Origin: Alkalihalobacterium elongatum
GTDB taxonomy: Bacteria > Bacillota > Bacilli > Bacillales > Bacillaceae_F
Length of the DNA stretch: 64,000 bases
Direction of reading: 5' to 3'
Assembly: GCF_019024285.1 (NCBI RefSeq)
Contig: NZ_WMKZ01000025.1
Location: forward strand, 1 to 64,000
The notes beneath the pieces were generated by a model that worked only from the letters and a program-made list of their open reading frames with translations, searched no databases and was not told where the DNA came from. How positions within the stretch are numbered: the stretch's first letter is position 1; every line of letters starts with the position of its first letter. The position numbers and the translations under genes are program-made. Shown here in pieces: positions 8,211 through 17,099 of this stretch.

Positions 8211-8312
8211 TTCCGCTTATCTGGCACTAAGACTTCCAGTTCAAGTCTCTTTGAGGAGGCAAAATAGGCTAAGTGCGAGATAAGGAATTCCCTCAATGAA
8301 AAAATTTCACTT
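8211..8312. mobile_element. Short IS200/IS605-like scar
   Basis: From CCGCTTATCTGGCACTAAGAC onward this stretch aligns with the left end of the element at 24323-24525, and its end (CCCTCAATGAAAAAATTTCAC) aligns with that element's right end (CTCCCACTGAAGAAGTTTCAC). The middle is missing, so it is an internally deleted, degraded relative. No transposase is present. Confidence 0.5.
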
Positions 8313-8320
8313 ATTAAAAC

Positions 8321-8600
8321 ATATTTTAGAGCTATGACCTAGTTGTAGTTTTGCATCAGGACCATGTATGATTTTGCATGATTTCCAGCAGTTGGTGCTC
8401 AACCGACCGCAAGTAATTTTACTTTACCATCGTATGTCGCGATGTCCCCAGCAGCATGTATTCCTTTATCGTTCGTTTCCAATTTAGAATTAACAATAAT
8501 AGAGTTCTTTTTTATCAAGTCCCGATTCCTTTGTTTGGTCAAGTAAAGAAATAAAGCCAATAGTCTGTCTAATTCCAACGTACAAGGCAATATTAAACTG
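8321..8600 (-). pseudogene. yumC: Remnant of ferredoxin/flavodoxin-NADP reductase gene (yumC)
   Basis: Translating the minus strand in shifting frames gives the C-terminal third of a YumC-type reductase: [12 protein letters not shown], then [19 protein letters not shown] and [18 protein letters not shown], a stop codon, then APTAGNHAKSYM, and after another frameshift PDAKLQLGHSSK. These match the end of B. subtilis YumC block by block (AAGDICTY-like FAD motif, APTAVNNAKAY-like tail). At least two frameshifts and one stop make it dead, and the N-terminal two thirds are gone. It lies divergent to yumB, next to where yumC sits in B. subtilis, so a resident gene decayed here. Confidence 0.85.
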
Positions 8601-8899
8601 ACTTGACCTCACTAGGTGCTATAGCAACTAAAATAAAGGAAGAAAATACATATTATAAATAGTGTTATTATACTTATAAAAATTGTAAGAAATATGTCCA
8701 ATGATGTCGATTGTAGTGCTTTTCGTAATACTTGACATTCCAAATAAATACACGCATAAACGTACTCAAATAAGAAGAAATTATAAAAAAGATAGTTGAA
8801 AAAAATATCGAAAACCAATATGATTATAAATGTGATTTGTGACTTTTTTACGAATTTATTTCATATCCTTTAGGAAATTTTAAAAAATTTTAACTTTTT
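8601..8899. other. AT-rich spacer between the yumC remnant and yumB
   Basis: No open frame or recognisable domain is seen. It probably contains unrecognisable remains of yumC and the yumB promoter region. TGTGATTTGTGAC at 8831-8843 is a partial Rex/FNR-like match. Confidence 0.45.
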
Positions 8900-8917
8900 A
8901 AGTGAAGTAAATCACAA
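8900..8917. promoter_or_regulatory. Rex- or FNR-like operator upstream of NADH dehydrogenase
   Basis: On the minus strand the site reads TTGTGATTTACTTCACTT. It matches the Rex consensus TTGTGAA-N4-TTCACAA at most fixed positions and also the Bacillus FNR pattern TGTGA-N6-TCACT. It lies about 60 bases before the TTG start of yumB. Rex is known to repress ndh in B. subtilis when NADH is low. Confidence 0.6.
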
Positions 8918-8978
8918 ACTAGTAATTTACTTCAGAGATTAACAGTATTTAACTAAAAAGAAAATGGAAGTGATAAAG

Positions 8979-10181
8979 TTGAAAAAACCAAAAATTGTAA
9001 TATTAGGTGCGGGCTACGGGGGAATGATTACAGCATCTCGCCTTAGCAAAGAGCTAGGCTATAATGAAGCAGACATTACGTTAGTAAACAAACATAACTA
9101 CCATTATCAAACAACTTGGTTACATGAACCGGCAGCTGGAACGTTGGACCCTGAAAAAACACGTATGAAAATAAGCGACGTGTTAAATCTAAACAAAATT
9201 CATTTCGTTAAAGATGTAGTTGTTGATATTAAGAAGGATGAGAAGAAAGTAATTCTTGAAAAAAACAACGAACTTGATTATGACTATTTAGTTGTAGCTT
9301 TAGGATCTGAACCTGAAACATTCGGCGTTCCTGGAGTTTTCGAACACGCATTTAGTAAATGGACGGTAAACGGTGCACGTCAAGTCAAAGATCACATCGA
9401 TTACATGTTCTCAATCTACAATAATGAAGATGAAAAGCGCGATGAGTTATTAACGTTCGTTGTAGCTGGTGCTGGGTTTACTGGTATTGAGTTTATCGGT
9501 GAATTATCAGAGCGTGTTCCAGAGTTATGTGATAAATACGATGTACCTCGTGAAAAAGTAAAAATGTACGTAATTGAGGCTGCACCAACAGCTTTACCTG
9601 GCTTCGATCCTGAATTAGTTGAGTATGCGATGAACTTATTAGAAAGCCGTGGCGTTGAGTTCAAGATCAGCTGTCCGATTAAAGAAGTGACTGAGCACGG
9701 TGTACTTCTTGCTGATGGCAATGAAATTAAAGCAGAAACGGTTGTATGGGCAACAGGTGTACGCGGTAACTCGCTTATTGAAAAAGCTGGATTTGAAAAT
9801 ATGCGCGGTCGTGTAAAAGTAGATCCAGACCTTCGAGCACCAGGTCATGAGGATATTTTCATTATTGGAGATTGTTCATTAATTATTAATGAAGAAATCA
9901 ATCGTCCATATCCTCCGACAGCTCAAATCGCAATGCAACAAGCGGCAGTTGCTGCGTCTAACCTTAAAGCATTAATTCATAACGAATCAACAAAAGGCTT
10001 CAAACCTGAGATCAAAGGAACTGTAGCTTCTCTAGGTGGTAAAGAAGCAATCGGTCTTGTATTCGATCGTAAGCTTTACGGTTCTTCTGCAAACTTCATG
10101 AAGAAAATGATCGATAACCGCTACTTATATATGCTAGGTGGAACTCCACTTGTTCTTAAAAAAGGGAAAAACCCACTATAA
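8979..10181 (+). CDS. yumB: Type II NADH dehydrogenase-like flavoprotein (YumB/Ndh family)
   Basis: The 400-residue protein has the FAD dinucleotide motif VILGAGYGG at residues 6-14, an NADH-binding [12 protein letters not shown] near residue 165, the FAD motif IFIIGDCS near residue 295, and the [10 protein letters not shown] motif typical of Ndh-2 quinone-reducing enzymes. Such enzymes pass electrons from NADH to menaquinone on the inner face of the membrane without pumping protons. TTG 8979 is preferred to ATG 8964: GGAAGTGAT lies before it and the family starts KKPKIV. It is followed by yuiA, yuiB and yuiC as in B. subtilis. Confidence 0.92.
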   Translation: MKKPKIVILGAGYGGMITASRLSKELGYNEADITLVNKHNYHYQTTWLHEPAAGTLDPEKTRMKISDVLNLNKIHFVKDVVVDIKKDEKKVILEKNNELDYDYLVVALGSEPETFGVPGVFEHAFSKWTVNGARQVKDHIDYMFSIYNNEDEKRDELLTFVVAGAGFTGIEFIGELSERVPELCDKYDVPREKVKMYVIEAAPTALPGFDPELVEYAMNLLESRGVEFKISCPIKEVTEHGVLLADGNEIKAETVVWATGVRGNSLIEKAGFENMRGRVKVDPDLRAPGHEDIFIIGDCSLIINEEINRPYPPTAQIAMQQAAVAASNLKALIHNESTKGFKPEIKGTVASLGGKEAIGLVFDRKLYGSSANFMKKMIDNRYLYMLGGTPLVLKKGKNPL

Positions 10182-10193
10182 AAAGCGGTCTCC

Positions 10194-10230
10194 AAAGCTG
10201 ACTCATTCTGTTGAGTCAGCTTTTTCTTTT
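10194..10230 (+). terminator. Terminator of yumB
   Basis: AAAGCTGACTCA and TGAGTCAGCTTT make a 12-bp stem with a short loop, followed by a T-rich run. Confidence 0.9.
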
Positions 10231-10242
10231 TTTCTCATTCAT

Positions 10243-10282
10243 GGTGCCAGGCACCTTAAGTCCATTAAAGCCGCCTGGCACC
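10243..10282. repeat. GGTGCCAGGCACC hairpin repeat, degenerate copy 1
   Basis: GGTGCCAGGCACCTTAAG at the left pairs only partly with GCCTGGCACC at the right. It is one of six members of the family in the window and the most decayed two-armed one. Confidence 0.8.
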
Positions 10283-10450
10283 ATTACAAAAATTAATGAT
10301 AAAAATGATAATTGAGGGTGAAATTCGAAGATATTTTTATTTGATTGCGCTTACATGAACTAAAACAACCTTTTTTATGTTTTGCAATTTCAATGATAAA
10401 TTGATAAAATTATCTGAAACTTCAGAAATATTAAAGGGAGGTTATATATA

Positions 10451-10606
10451 ATGAAAAAAAGACAGGTAATCCTTAAAGACGGTCAATGTCCATACTGTAA
10501 CGGTAATGGATATTTTGAATTATTTTTAGGTGGTAGCGAAACGTGTGATATTTGTTCAGGGCAAGGTGAATTAAATAAGAAAGTAGAAAAGAGCGTAGTA
10601 TCTTAA
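10451..10606 (+). CDS. yuiA: YuiA-like small zinc-ribbon protein
   Basis: A 51-residue protein (MKKRQVILKDGQCPYCNGNG at the start) with two DnaJ-like motifs, CPYCNGNGY and CDICSGQGE, i.e. CxxCxGxG twice, which normally bind one zinc. AAAGGGAGG stands about 8 bases before the ATG. The place next to yumB and yuiB matches the B. subtilis order. Function is unknown; the likeness to DnaJ zinc centres suggests protein or nucleic acid contact. Confidence 0.82.
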   Translation: MKKRQVILKDGQCPYCNGNGYFELFLGGSETCDICSGQGELNKKVEKSVVS

Positions 10607-10621
10607 TACTACGTTTTTTTC
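10592..10621 (+). terminator. Terminator overlapping the end of yuiA
   Basis: CGTAGTAT and TAATACTACG form the stem, with the TAA stop codon inside it, followed by seven T residues. Confidence 0.8.
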
Positions 10622-10628
10622 TTTGTCT

Positions 10629-10951
10629 ATATCCAGCGCTTGTCGCCGAAAAGCGGGCACCTTCCGCTTTTCTCTGTCTAGCTGCAGCGACCAGCGTCTA
10701 GTGTACTTCACTCTCCTCCTTACGATAAGTCAACATCGGCTCACTGGCGATCGCCGTGTATCCTTTATCTCATACGGAGAGGCTCCAGTCCATACGCCGC
10801 TAACCGGTCGCTTCCGCTTTTCTTATTGCCTAGCTACAGGTGCCATCTGCTCGAGGTCGCTTCGGTCCATCCAACGTGTCCAAAGGGCAGGACACTAATG
10901 GTTGGCCCTCCAGCGCTTGTCGCCGATAAGCGGGCACCTTCCGCTTTTCTT
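10629..10951. repeat. Mosaic intergenic repeat, full copy
   Basis: The stretch contains modules in the order: CAGCGCTTGTCGCC with a CTTCCGCTTTTCT end; GAGGCTCCAGTCCATAC; TCGCTTCCGCTTTTCTT; CTCGAGGTCGCTTCGGTCCA; GTGTCC...GGACAC; GGCCCTCCAGCGCTTGTCGC; and a second CTTCCGCTTTTCT end. Most recur in the same order at 54887-55058, and the last ones at 1-77. An open frame at 10623-10898 is spurious. Its inverted segments suggest structured RNA. Confidence 0.85.
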
Positions 10952-11073
10952 ATAAATGTTCACATGTCGTTCATGTATTGAATATTGACGGCTTTACGTA
11001 GATTAAGTAAACTTACCTTTGTAGTATTATGTATAATTCCACTTTAGTTAAGTTGTTTTTTGGGGGTGTAGTG

Positions 11074-11403
11074 TTGGATTTCCTTATGGGTTTGCCCGTT
11101 TTAATTATATCGGTATTATTATTTCTTATTTTATTTTTTGGGATCGGCTTCTTATTAAATATGATCTTACGTTCAACTTGGGTGATGGCAATTATCTATC
11201 CGATCGTTGTCATTCTTATTGTCGATAACGTCGGGCTATTAGAGTATTTCACGTCTCCTATCGCTTCAATAAGGGCTCTTGGAGCGGATTTAATAGCTCT
11301 TAAGCCTGCTGATATTATTATTTTATCAAGTGGAATGTTAGGTGCAATCTTATCTGGTGTAGTAATTAGAATGCTTAGAGCTAGAGGGTATCGAATGTTT
11401 TAA
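11074..11403 (+). CDS. yuiB: YuiB family membrane protein
   Basis: A 109-residue integral membrane protein with three or four hydrophobic segments. The first block LFFGIGFLLNMILR, followed by IIYPIVVILIVD, is characteristic of YuiB. TTG 11074 is chosen because GGGGGTG lies just upstream; the frame extended to 11029 runs into the promoter region. Function is unknown. The neighbours yuiA and yuiC follow the B. subtilis order. Confidence 0.85.
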   Translation: MDFLMGLPVLIISVLLFLILFFGIGFLLNMILRSTWVMAIIYPIVVILIVDNVGLLEYFTSPIASIRALGADLIALKPADIIILSSGMLGAILSGVVIRMLRARGYRMF

Positions 11404-11640
11404 TAATGTTTTGAAAATGGACTTGCCTATTGATGGCAGGTCTCTTTTTTTTGGACTTGGTGCTGTTGAAGTTGGTGTTGATTTTGAACTCATTAATAGC
11501 TTATCGGTTCCTAGTTTTAAGACGGTTATATTAAAAATAGTAAAAAAGTCAGAAAAGTATAAACTTAACCTTTTCACTTCTCTTTTTTGAATAATTTTTT
11601 TGTTAATGGAGAAGCTTAGTCAATGAGAGGAGTGAAGAAA

Positions 11641-12327
11641 ATGGAAGTTGCGAAAAATACATTTCGCAGAATAGCCATGACGATCTTATTTAGTTTAGCA
11701 TTTTTCACAACTTATCAAGCGATTTCAGGAGCCAGTGTACAAGATCTCTCTGACTGGTCTGAGTTTGGCTTATTTGAACGACCTAGTGTAAATGATAATG
11801 GTATGAAAGATAGTAGTTTAATACAGAAGGAAATCCCGAAGCTTCACCATGAGTATGTGGCTAAGTCTCTTCCTGTGTATGACGCGGACTCTGTTACATT
11901 AGAAGAGGCGGTGGATTGGGAACGTTATCCTTCCCAAAAGGTGGTAGCAACAGGTTATACAGCAGGATATGAGTCGACTGGAAAAAAACCAGGACATCCG
12001 AGTTACGGAATTACATATTCTGGTGTACAAGTACGAAGAGATTTATATTCAACGATTGCAGCCGATCCAGGTACATTTCCCATTGGAAGCATTCTATATA
12101 TCCCAGGCTATGGGTACGGTGTAGTTGCTGATACAGGCTCTGCAATTAAAGGAAATAAGATTGATTTGTATTATGACACAGTAGCCGAAGTCTATAACGA
12201 ATGGGGTAAAAAAGAAATTGATGTTTACGTTGTTAAAGAAGGTAATGGTAAACTATCAGAACAAGATTTAATTGACTTAAATGAAAATGAAGCGGTTCAA
12301 GTATTCCGCAGACAAATGTCATTTTGA
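11641..12327 (+). CDS. yuiC: YuiC-like 3D-domain stationary-phase secretion/cell-wall protein
   Basis: A 228-residue protein with an N-terminal membrane anchor or signal ([19 protein letters not shown]) and a C-terminal 3D domain. The three aspartates that name the domain are visible in [21 protein letters not shown] and NKIDLYYD, and ATGYTAG opens the domain. YuiC of B. subtilis has an MltA-like fold and is a muralytic enzyme acting outside the membrane. The start ATG 11641 has GAGAGGAG about 9 bases upstream. Confidence 0.9.
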   Translation: MEVAKNTFRRIAMTILFSLAFFTTYQAISGASVQDLSDWSEFGLFERPSVNDNGMKDSSLIQKEIPKLHHEYVAKSLPVYDADSVTLEEAVDWERYPSQKVVATGYTAGYESTGKKPGHPSYGITYSGVQVRRDLYSTIAADPGTFPIGSILYIPGYGYGVVADTGSAIKGNKIDLYYDTVAEVYNEWGKKEIDVYVVKEGNGKLSEQDLIDLNENEAVQVFRRQMSF

Positions 12328-12340
12328 GGTGCCAGGCACC
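12328..12340. repeat. GGTGCCAGGCACC repeat, single arm (copy 2)
   Basis: The 13-bp palindrome follows the yuiC stop codon without a gap; the second arm is missing. The next bases (AACACTTTAGTGTT) can still form a small hairpin. Confidence 0.75.
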
Positions 12341-12360
12341 TTTAACACTTTAGTGTTTTG

Positions 12361-12402
12361 AAGAGAGACTGTTACACCTGAAGGGACAGTCTCTTCTTTT
12401 TA
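12361..12402. terminator. Terminator between converging yuiC and the binding-protein gene
   Basis: AAGAGAGACTGT pairs with ACAGTCTCTT and is followed by a T-run on the plus strand. It lies between converging genes. Confidence 0.8.
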
Positions 12403-12419
12403 TTAGTGGAGAAATTATA

Positions 12420-13253
12420 TTATAGTGTTTTACTTGTATTGCCATGTAAGATCGGATCTTTATCACTATCGAAAGCTGGGTATTTATCAGGATGAAGTAA
12501 GGAAGCGATCTTCTGTAAGCCCACTAATAATCTCGGAGATGGGCGACAAAATAATGGCTCATCTAAAACGTGAAGCTTATCTTCTACAACTGGAGTAAAT
12601 TCTCTCCAGCCTGGACGTTTCTTGACGATTTCTGGATTGACTTTATCGTGATCTACGCCAACCCAGACGAGACAAATATGATCTGGCTTTCTTCTGATCA
12701 CATCTTCCCAATCTGTTTGGACGCTAGCTTTATCGACATCAGCAAAAACATTCTCTCCTCCAGCTAACCGACTAATTTCAGTGAGCCAATTGATCTTTCC
12801 AGGAGTAAATACAGGCTTTGGCCACCATTCCCAATATAAACGCGGCTTATGTCCAATCCCACGACTAATGGTATCATATTCACTTAATAAATTTTGAATA
12901 CGTCCTACGACCGTTTGCGCCTGATCTCGCTGACCAGTTAATTCTCCAACTTTCAAAAGATCTTCGCATATTTCTTCAAATGAGTTCGGATTAAGGACAA
13001 TATGCGGAATGTTACGTTCTTTCAAGCGTTCAATATTTTTCTCCATACCTGGAACGCTTAAAGAAGCGAGAACAAGATCAGGTTCAAACACAGCTAACTT
13101 GTCCATATCGATGTCCAAATCTGGACCTAGACGTGGCAATGATTGAATAGACTCTGGCCAATCGGAATAATCATCAATAGCAACTAATTGTTTTTCAAGA
13201 CCTAAATATCCAAGCAACTCAGTATTACTTGGACAAATTGATATGATTTTCAT
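12420..13253 (-). CDS. Cobalamin-binding-like (BtuF-type) protein without signal peptide
   Basis: A 277-residue protein of the helical-backbone metal/corrinoid binding fold: KIISICPSNTELLGYLGLE at the start, FEPDLVLASLSVPGM in the first lobe, WWPKPVFTPGKINWL and CLVWVGVD in the second. ABC-transporter binding proteins of this fold are usually lipoproteins, yet this one begins directly with the first strand, so it is probably cytoplasmic. Similar leaderless proteins are annotated as cobalamin-binding proteins in bacilli. No permease or ATPase is adjacent. The start ATG 13253 has GGGGGAGAAG upstream. Confidence 0.75.
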   Translation of the reverse strand: MKIISICPSNTELLGYLGLEKQLVAIDDYSDWPESIQSLPRLGPDLDIDMDKLAVFEPDLVLASLSVPGMEKNIERLKERNIPHIVLNPNSFEEICEDLLKVGELTGQRDQAQTVVGRIQNLLSEYDTISRGIGHKPRLYWEWWPKPVFTPGKINWLTEISRLAGGENVFADVDKASVQTDWEDVIRRKPDHICLVWVGVDHDKVNPEIVKKRPGWREFTPVVEDKLHVLDEPLFCRPSPRLLVGLQKIASLLHPDKYPAFDSDKDPILHGNTSKTL

Positions 13254-13565
13254 CTTTTGCTTCTCCCCCTAAAAAATCTTTATATTGAGCTCATTTACTT
13301 ATAGCAACAGTAAGTACATGAACTTTTAAAAACTGGTATGAACGAAGGTGTTACTGATCCGTATAAGCGGGTATTTGGACATTAAAGCCAGAACAGAAAC
13401 AAGCACCAAACAACAATAAGAAAAAGGATGAGACATAAAGAAAGACGACTCAATCGTAAAGTGTCTACTCCTAACGATAAGAATGATAAAGCCCTTTCTG
13501 GAGGGCAATCCTTCTTATGTAATAATAAGGAAGTGGTCACTTATGAGTCATCCATTTTATATTTA

Positions 13566-14039
13566 CTATACCATTGTATGAAGGAAAAGTGTTAAGACAA
13601 TTCCTAATAATCCGCCAAAGAAGACTTCTATCGGTTGATGTCCTAAAAGTTCTTTTAATTCTTCTCTTTTTTCTTCTTCATGCATTTTAGGCCAAGATTT
13701 TACTTCGTGAACTAGTTTATTAAAATCAGCAACAAGTTGATTCAAGACGGTGGCATGATAGCCTGCATGTCTTCTAATCCCTGTTGCATCGAACATAACG
13801 ATAATTCCAAAGACTGCCGAGATGGCAAAAAGAGGAGAGCTTAATCCTTCCTCCAGGGCAAGAGCTGTCGACAAAGCAGTAACAGCTGCCGAGTGGGAAC
13901 TTGGCATTCCCCCTGTACTTGTAAGAAGTCTCCAATCAAATTTTCGTGTTGGGATAAAAGCAAGCGGTACTTTAATAAATTGCGCAAAACCAATCGCTAT
14001 AAGTGCGGCCCATAAAGGGAAGTTCTGAAAAATATCCAT
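13566..14039 (-). CDS. yuiD: YuiD family (DUF212, divergent PAP2) membrane protein
   Basis: The 157-residue protein has the family motif TSTGGMPSSHSAAVTALS, followed by MFDATGIRRHAG and HQPIEVFFGGLLG at the C-terminus. These resemble the phosphatase motifs of type 2 phosphatidic acid phosphatases, with four or so membrane segments. The substrate is not known. The place between yuiC and pepA matches the B. subtilis yuiD locus. Confidence 0.9.
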   Translation of the reverse strand: MDIFQNFPLWAALIAIGFAQFIKVPLAFIPTRKFDWRLLTSTGGMPSSHSAAVTALSTALALEEGLSSPLFAISAVFGIIVMFDATGIRRHAGYHATVLNQLVADFNKLVHEVKSWPKMHEEEKREELKELLGHQPIEVFFGGLLGIVLTLFLHTMV

Positions 14040-14188
14040 CGTTTGACGTTCGTCCTTTCTATATAAAAAGAAAATAATTACGACTTAACATTTGCAATAG
14101 GAACATACTTAGTTTATGTTTTCAGTGAGCTGACATACTTTCTATTCCCGATTATTTATCATTTGTAACATATTGAGAGGTGTAAGGA

Positions 14189-14572
14189 ATGGGTGAATCT
14201 TTATATCCAATGGAATACTATGAATTTTTTGTAAAATTCAATGAAGGTGATTACTATACATGCCACGACTTATTAGAAGAAATATGGATGACAGATAAAA
14301 GTAACTACTTCCTTAAAGGAATGTTACAAATGACTGTCGCCATCTATCACTATGAGTATGGTAATGTAAAAGGAGCAAGATTAATGATGTCTGCAGGGCT
14401 CCATTATATTCAACCATATCGACCTTTTTACTGGGGGGTCGATTTAGAAGAAATTGATCATTTTATAAAAATGTGCTTGTCTATTATACCACAGGACATT
14501 GAACGCGTCCCGTTTGAACAAGTAAATGAGCTCCCAAAACTTCCGCAACTTGCTTTATATTTGCAAGAATAA
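14189..14572 (+). CDS. DUF309 family protein
   Basis: A 127-residue helical protein with the DUF309 signature: FNEGDYYTCHDLLEEIWM, then KGMLQMTVAIYHYEYGN and LMMSAGLHYIQPYRP. Members are small, cytoplasmic and uncharacterised. The ATG follows GAGGTGTAAGGA. It sits 69 bases before pepA and may be co-transcribed with it. Confidence 0.85.
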   Translation: MGESLYPMEYYEFFVKFNEGDYYTCHDLLEEIWMTDKSNYFLKGMLQMTVAIYHYEYGNVKGARLMMSAGLHYIQPYRPFYWGVDLEEIDHFIKMCLSIIPQDIERVPFEQVNELPKLPQLALYLQE

Positions 14573-14641
14573 AAATAAATTCGGTACTCGAAATAGTAAA
14601 AGTATATCGTTATAATAAAAGAAACCATAAAAGGGGGATAC

Positions 14642-16147
14642 ATGATGTATAACATTAAGGGATTGAATGATTGGAAAAATGAACAAGTAGATGGTCTGTT
14701 TTTAGGTTTATATGAAGATGATAAACAGTCGTCTGAAGTACTTGATGAAATCGATACGGCTATTGGGGGAAGTTTAAAGCAGTTATTAAAGGAGAACCGT
14801 TTTAATGGCAAAGCAAAGGAAATTTTTTCTTTCCATACTTTAGGTCAATTGACTGCCAAGAAGGTTTATATCGTAGGTGTAGGTAAAAAGGCAGAAGCAA
14901 GTGATGAGCAGTTTCGCAGTGTGTTTGCGTCTTTAAGTAAAGTAGTCCATAGAGATCAATTGCAAAACACAGCGGTCATACTAGACTCCTTTATTAAGGA
15001 TAAAGAGGACCTAGACCAACTTAGCTATCTTTTAGGGGAAGCGTTAGAGCTAACAAGTTATAAGGTGGCGAACTACAAAGAAAAAGATAACCAAGTGGAA
15101 AAGCAATTAGAGGGTGTCACTATTTTTACTAACGGGTCAAAGGACGCTCTATTAGAGGAATTACAAGCTGGAAAAGTTTATGGTAGCGGTACCAACTTAG
15201 CACGTGCATTGGTCAATACACCAGGGAACTTAATGACGCCGACAGATTTAGCTGCAGCAGCAAAGGATATTGCAGAAAGTCACGGAATGGAAATTGATAT
15301 TTTAGATAGAGAAGATATGGAGAAGCTTGGAATGGGTGCACTTCTTGCTGTTGCTCAAGGAACAGAACAGCCTCCAAAGATGATCGTCTTAAAGTATCAA
15401 GGAAAGAAAGAGTGGAACGATGTATTAGCATTCGTAGGTAAAGGTCTTACATTTGATGCAGGTGGTATTAGTATTAAACCAAGCTTAAATATGCATGAAA
15501 TGAAAATGGATATGGGCGGGGCAGCGGCTGTTCTAGGGGCGATGGAAATCATCGGTCAAATGAAACCAGAAGCGAATGTGCTAGCGGTCATTCCATCTTC
15601 AGAAAATCTACTAAATGGATTAGCAATGAAGCCAGGTGATGTAATTACATCATTAAGTGGTAAAACAATTGAAGTAAGAAATACAGATGCTGAAGGACGT
15701 TTAATCTTAGCAGATGGTGTTACATATGCGAAGCATTTAGGTGCTGACTATATTGTCGATGTAGCTACACTTACAGGAGCAGTCATCATTGCTTTAGGTG
15801 AGTATACGACAGGAGCTGTTACGAACAATGAGGAGCTCATGGAAAAATTATTGTACTCAGCTTACGAATCAGGGGAGTGGGTTTGGAGATTACCGAGCTT
15901 TGAACCGTACCGAAAAATGCTGAAAACGAGTGATGTAGCCGACTTGAATAACTCACCAGGCCGTCCAGGAGGAAGCATCACAGCTGGTTTATTCGTTGGT
16001 GAATTTGCAGGCGACACGCCTTGGGTACACCTCGACATCGCAGGAACCGCGTGGAGCTCAAAAGGAACCGAAACAGGACCAAAAGGCGGAACAGGAGCAA
16101 TGGCGCGCACATTAGCCAACCTCGCAGAACAACTCAATCAAAAATAA
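14642..16147 (+). CDS. pepA: Leucyl aminopeptidase (M17 family)
   Basis: The 501-residue enzyme cleaves N-terminal amino acids from peptides in the cytoplasm, using two metal ions. The C-terminal catalytic domain shows the metal and active-site motifs GKGLTFDAGGISIKP and the M17 signature NTDAEGRLILAD; the N-terminal domain is the usual alpha/beta module. AAAGGGGG lies before the start; ATG 14642 and ATG 14645 are equally possible. The B. subtilis homologue is yuiE, next to yuiD, as here. Confidence 0.95.
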   Translation: MMYNIKGLNDWKNEQVDGLFLGLYEDDKQSSEVLDEIDTAIGGSLKQLLKENRFNGKAKEIFSFHTLGQLTAKKVYIVGVGKKAEASDEQFRSVFASLSKVVHRDQLQNTAVILDSFIKDKEDLDQLSYLLGEALELTSYKVANYKEKDNQVEKQLEGVTIFTNGSKDALLEELQAGKVYGSGTNLARALVNTPGNLMTPTDLAAAAKDIAESHGMEIDILDREDMEKLGMGALLAVAQGTEQPPKMIVLKYQGKKEWNDVLAFVGKGLTFDAGGISIKPSLNMHEMKMDMGGAAAVLGAMEIIGQMKPEANVLAVIPSSENLLNGLAMKPGDVITSLSGKTIEVRNTDAEGRLILADGVTYAKHLGADYIVDVATLTGAVIIALGEYTTGAVTNNEELMEKLLYSAYESGEWVWRLPSFEPYRKMLKTSDVADLNNSPGRPGGSITAGLFVGEFAGDTPWVHLDIAGTAWSSKGTETGPKGGTGAMARTLANLAEQLNQK

Positions 16148-16154
16148 AAGATTT

Positions 16155-16204
16155 CGGTGCCAGGCACCTTTAATGCGCTATCGCGCTAAAGGTGCCTGGC
16201 ACCG
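16155..16204. repeat. GGTGCCAGGCACC hairpin repeat, copy 3
   Basis: Two full arms, CGGTGCCAGGCACCTTTA and TAAAGGTGCCTGGCACCG, enclose a GCGC...GCGC inner stem. It follows pepA and could act as its terminator, since T-rich sequence comes next. Confidence 0.9.
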
Positions 16205-16524
16205 TTTTCTCTTTCATTCATCTTCTATTCCTCTTTCAATTTGTTTCCTTTTCCTTCATATTTATTTGAACCACTTTTCAACGAACTTTCTATCCCCTTC
16301 TTTCTTCCCAAATTACCCTTTTTGGGAGTATTTAGCCATATATGCAAGGAGATAAGAGGATATCTATATATGACTTGGGTAAGTTTCCGTTACGTGAATA
16401 TATCGTAAACGATCAAGACAAACGCCTATATAAGCCAGTTGAGTTGGAAATATAATCCCAGTATCATTAATGTATGTCGTGTTTTCAGACAACTTAGAAT
16501 ACATAAACGAGGAGGCTAAACTAT
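16205..16524. other. Spacer upstream of the TRAP operon
   Basis: About 320 bases, T/C-rich at first and AT-rich later. I see no gene and no operator I can name. The TRAP operon promoter should lie here. Confidence 0.5.
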
Positions 16525-17046
16525 TTGAATATTATTCAAAAGGTTGACCGTGGAATAATGAAAGTCGAAGAGTGGATCTTGAGTTATTCGGTCATTCTCA
16601 TTGCTGTAATGGTTGCTGGTAATGTTCTTAGCCGTGCAATTACAGGGAAAAGTTGGGCTTTTGCAGGTGAGATTAGTGAATTTGCGGTTATCCTCGCGAC
16701 ATTTATGGGGATTAGCTATGCAGCAAGAAAAGGTCGACACATTAGTATGTCTGCATTTTTTGACATAGCCCCGCCAAAGGTTAGGAAAGCACTTGCGATA
16801 TTCATCCCAGCCGTGACAGCTATTATTTTATTCACACTTGCTTATTACGCATTTGGTTATATGTATTCCGTCCTAGAAAGAGGAAGAGTGACGATGGCGC
16901 TCCAAATTCCTGTTTGGATGTTGCTTAGTTTTATTCCACTCGGGTTAACATTAGGAGGAATTCAATTCTTACGAAATATGTGGATAAACATAAAGGAAAA
17001 AGAGGTGTATTTAGCAACAGAGAAAAAAGATTACTCGGAGAATTGA
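16525..17046 (+). CDS. dctQ: TRAP transporter small permease (DctQ)
   Basis: The 173-residue protein has four membrane segments (start IIQKVDRGIMKVEEWILSYS, then AVMVAGNVLSRAITGKSW). This is the DctQ pattern, with the typical FAGEISEFAVILATFMGISYAARKG-type region (residues 45-70). Together with the large permease and the binding protein it forms a sodium- or proton-driven uptake system for organic acids. The TTG at 16525 has GAGGAGG upstream. It opens an operon in the order Q-M-P. Confidence 0.9.
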   Translation: MNIIQKVDRGIMKVEEWILSYSVILIAVMVAGNVLSRAITGKSWAFAGEISEFAVILATFMGISYAARKGRHISMSAFFDIAPPKVRKALAIFIPAVTAIILFTLAYYAFGYMYSVLERGRVTMALQIPVWMLLSFIPLGLTLGGIQFLRNMWINIKEKEVYLATEKKDYSEN

Positions 17047-17099
17047 GGGCTCTTTTACCCTCTTAATCTATGAAAAAAAATGAATAGAGAGGGACAACT

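Noticed and set aside
10623-10898. 91-residue open frame on the plus strand
   Set aside because: It lies wholly inside the mosaic repeat, has no ribosome site, and its translation follows the repeat modules.
13326-13595. Open frames on both strands between the binding-protein gene and yuiD (including a 55-codon plus-strand frame from 13428)
   Set aside because: Ribosome sites are poor, and the plus-strand frame overlaps the end of yuiD. No domain is recognisable.
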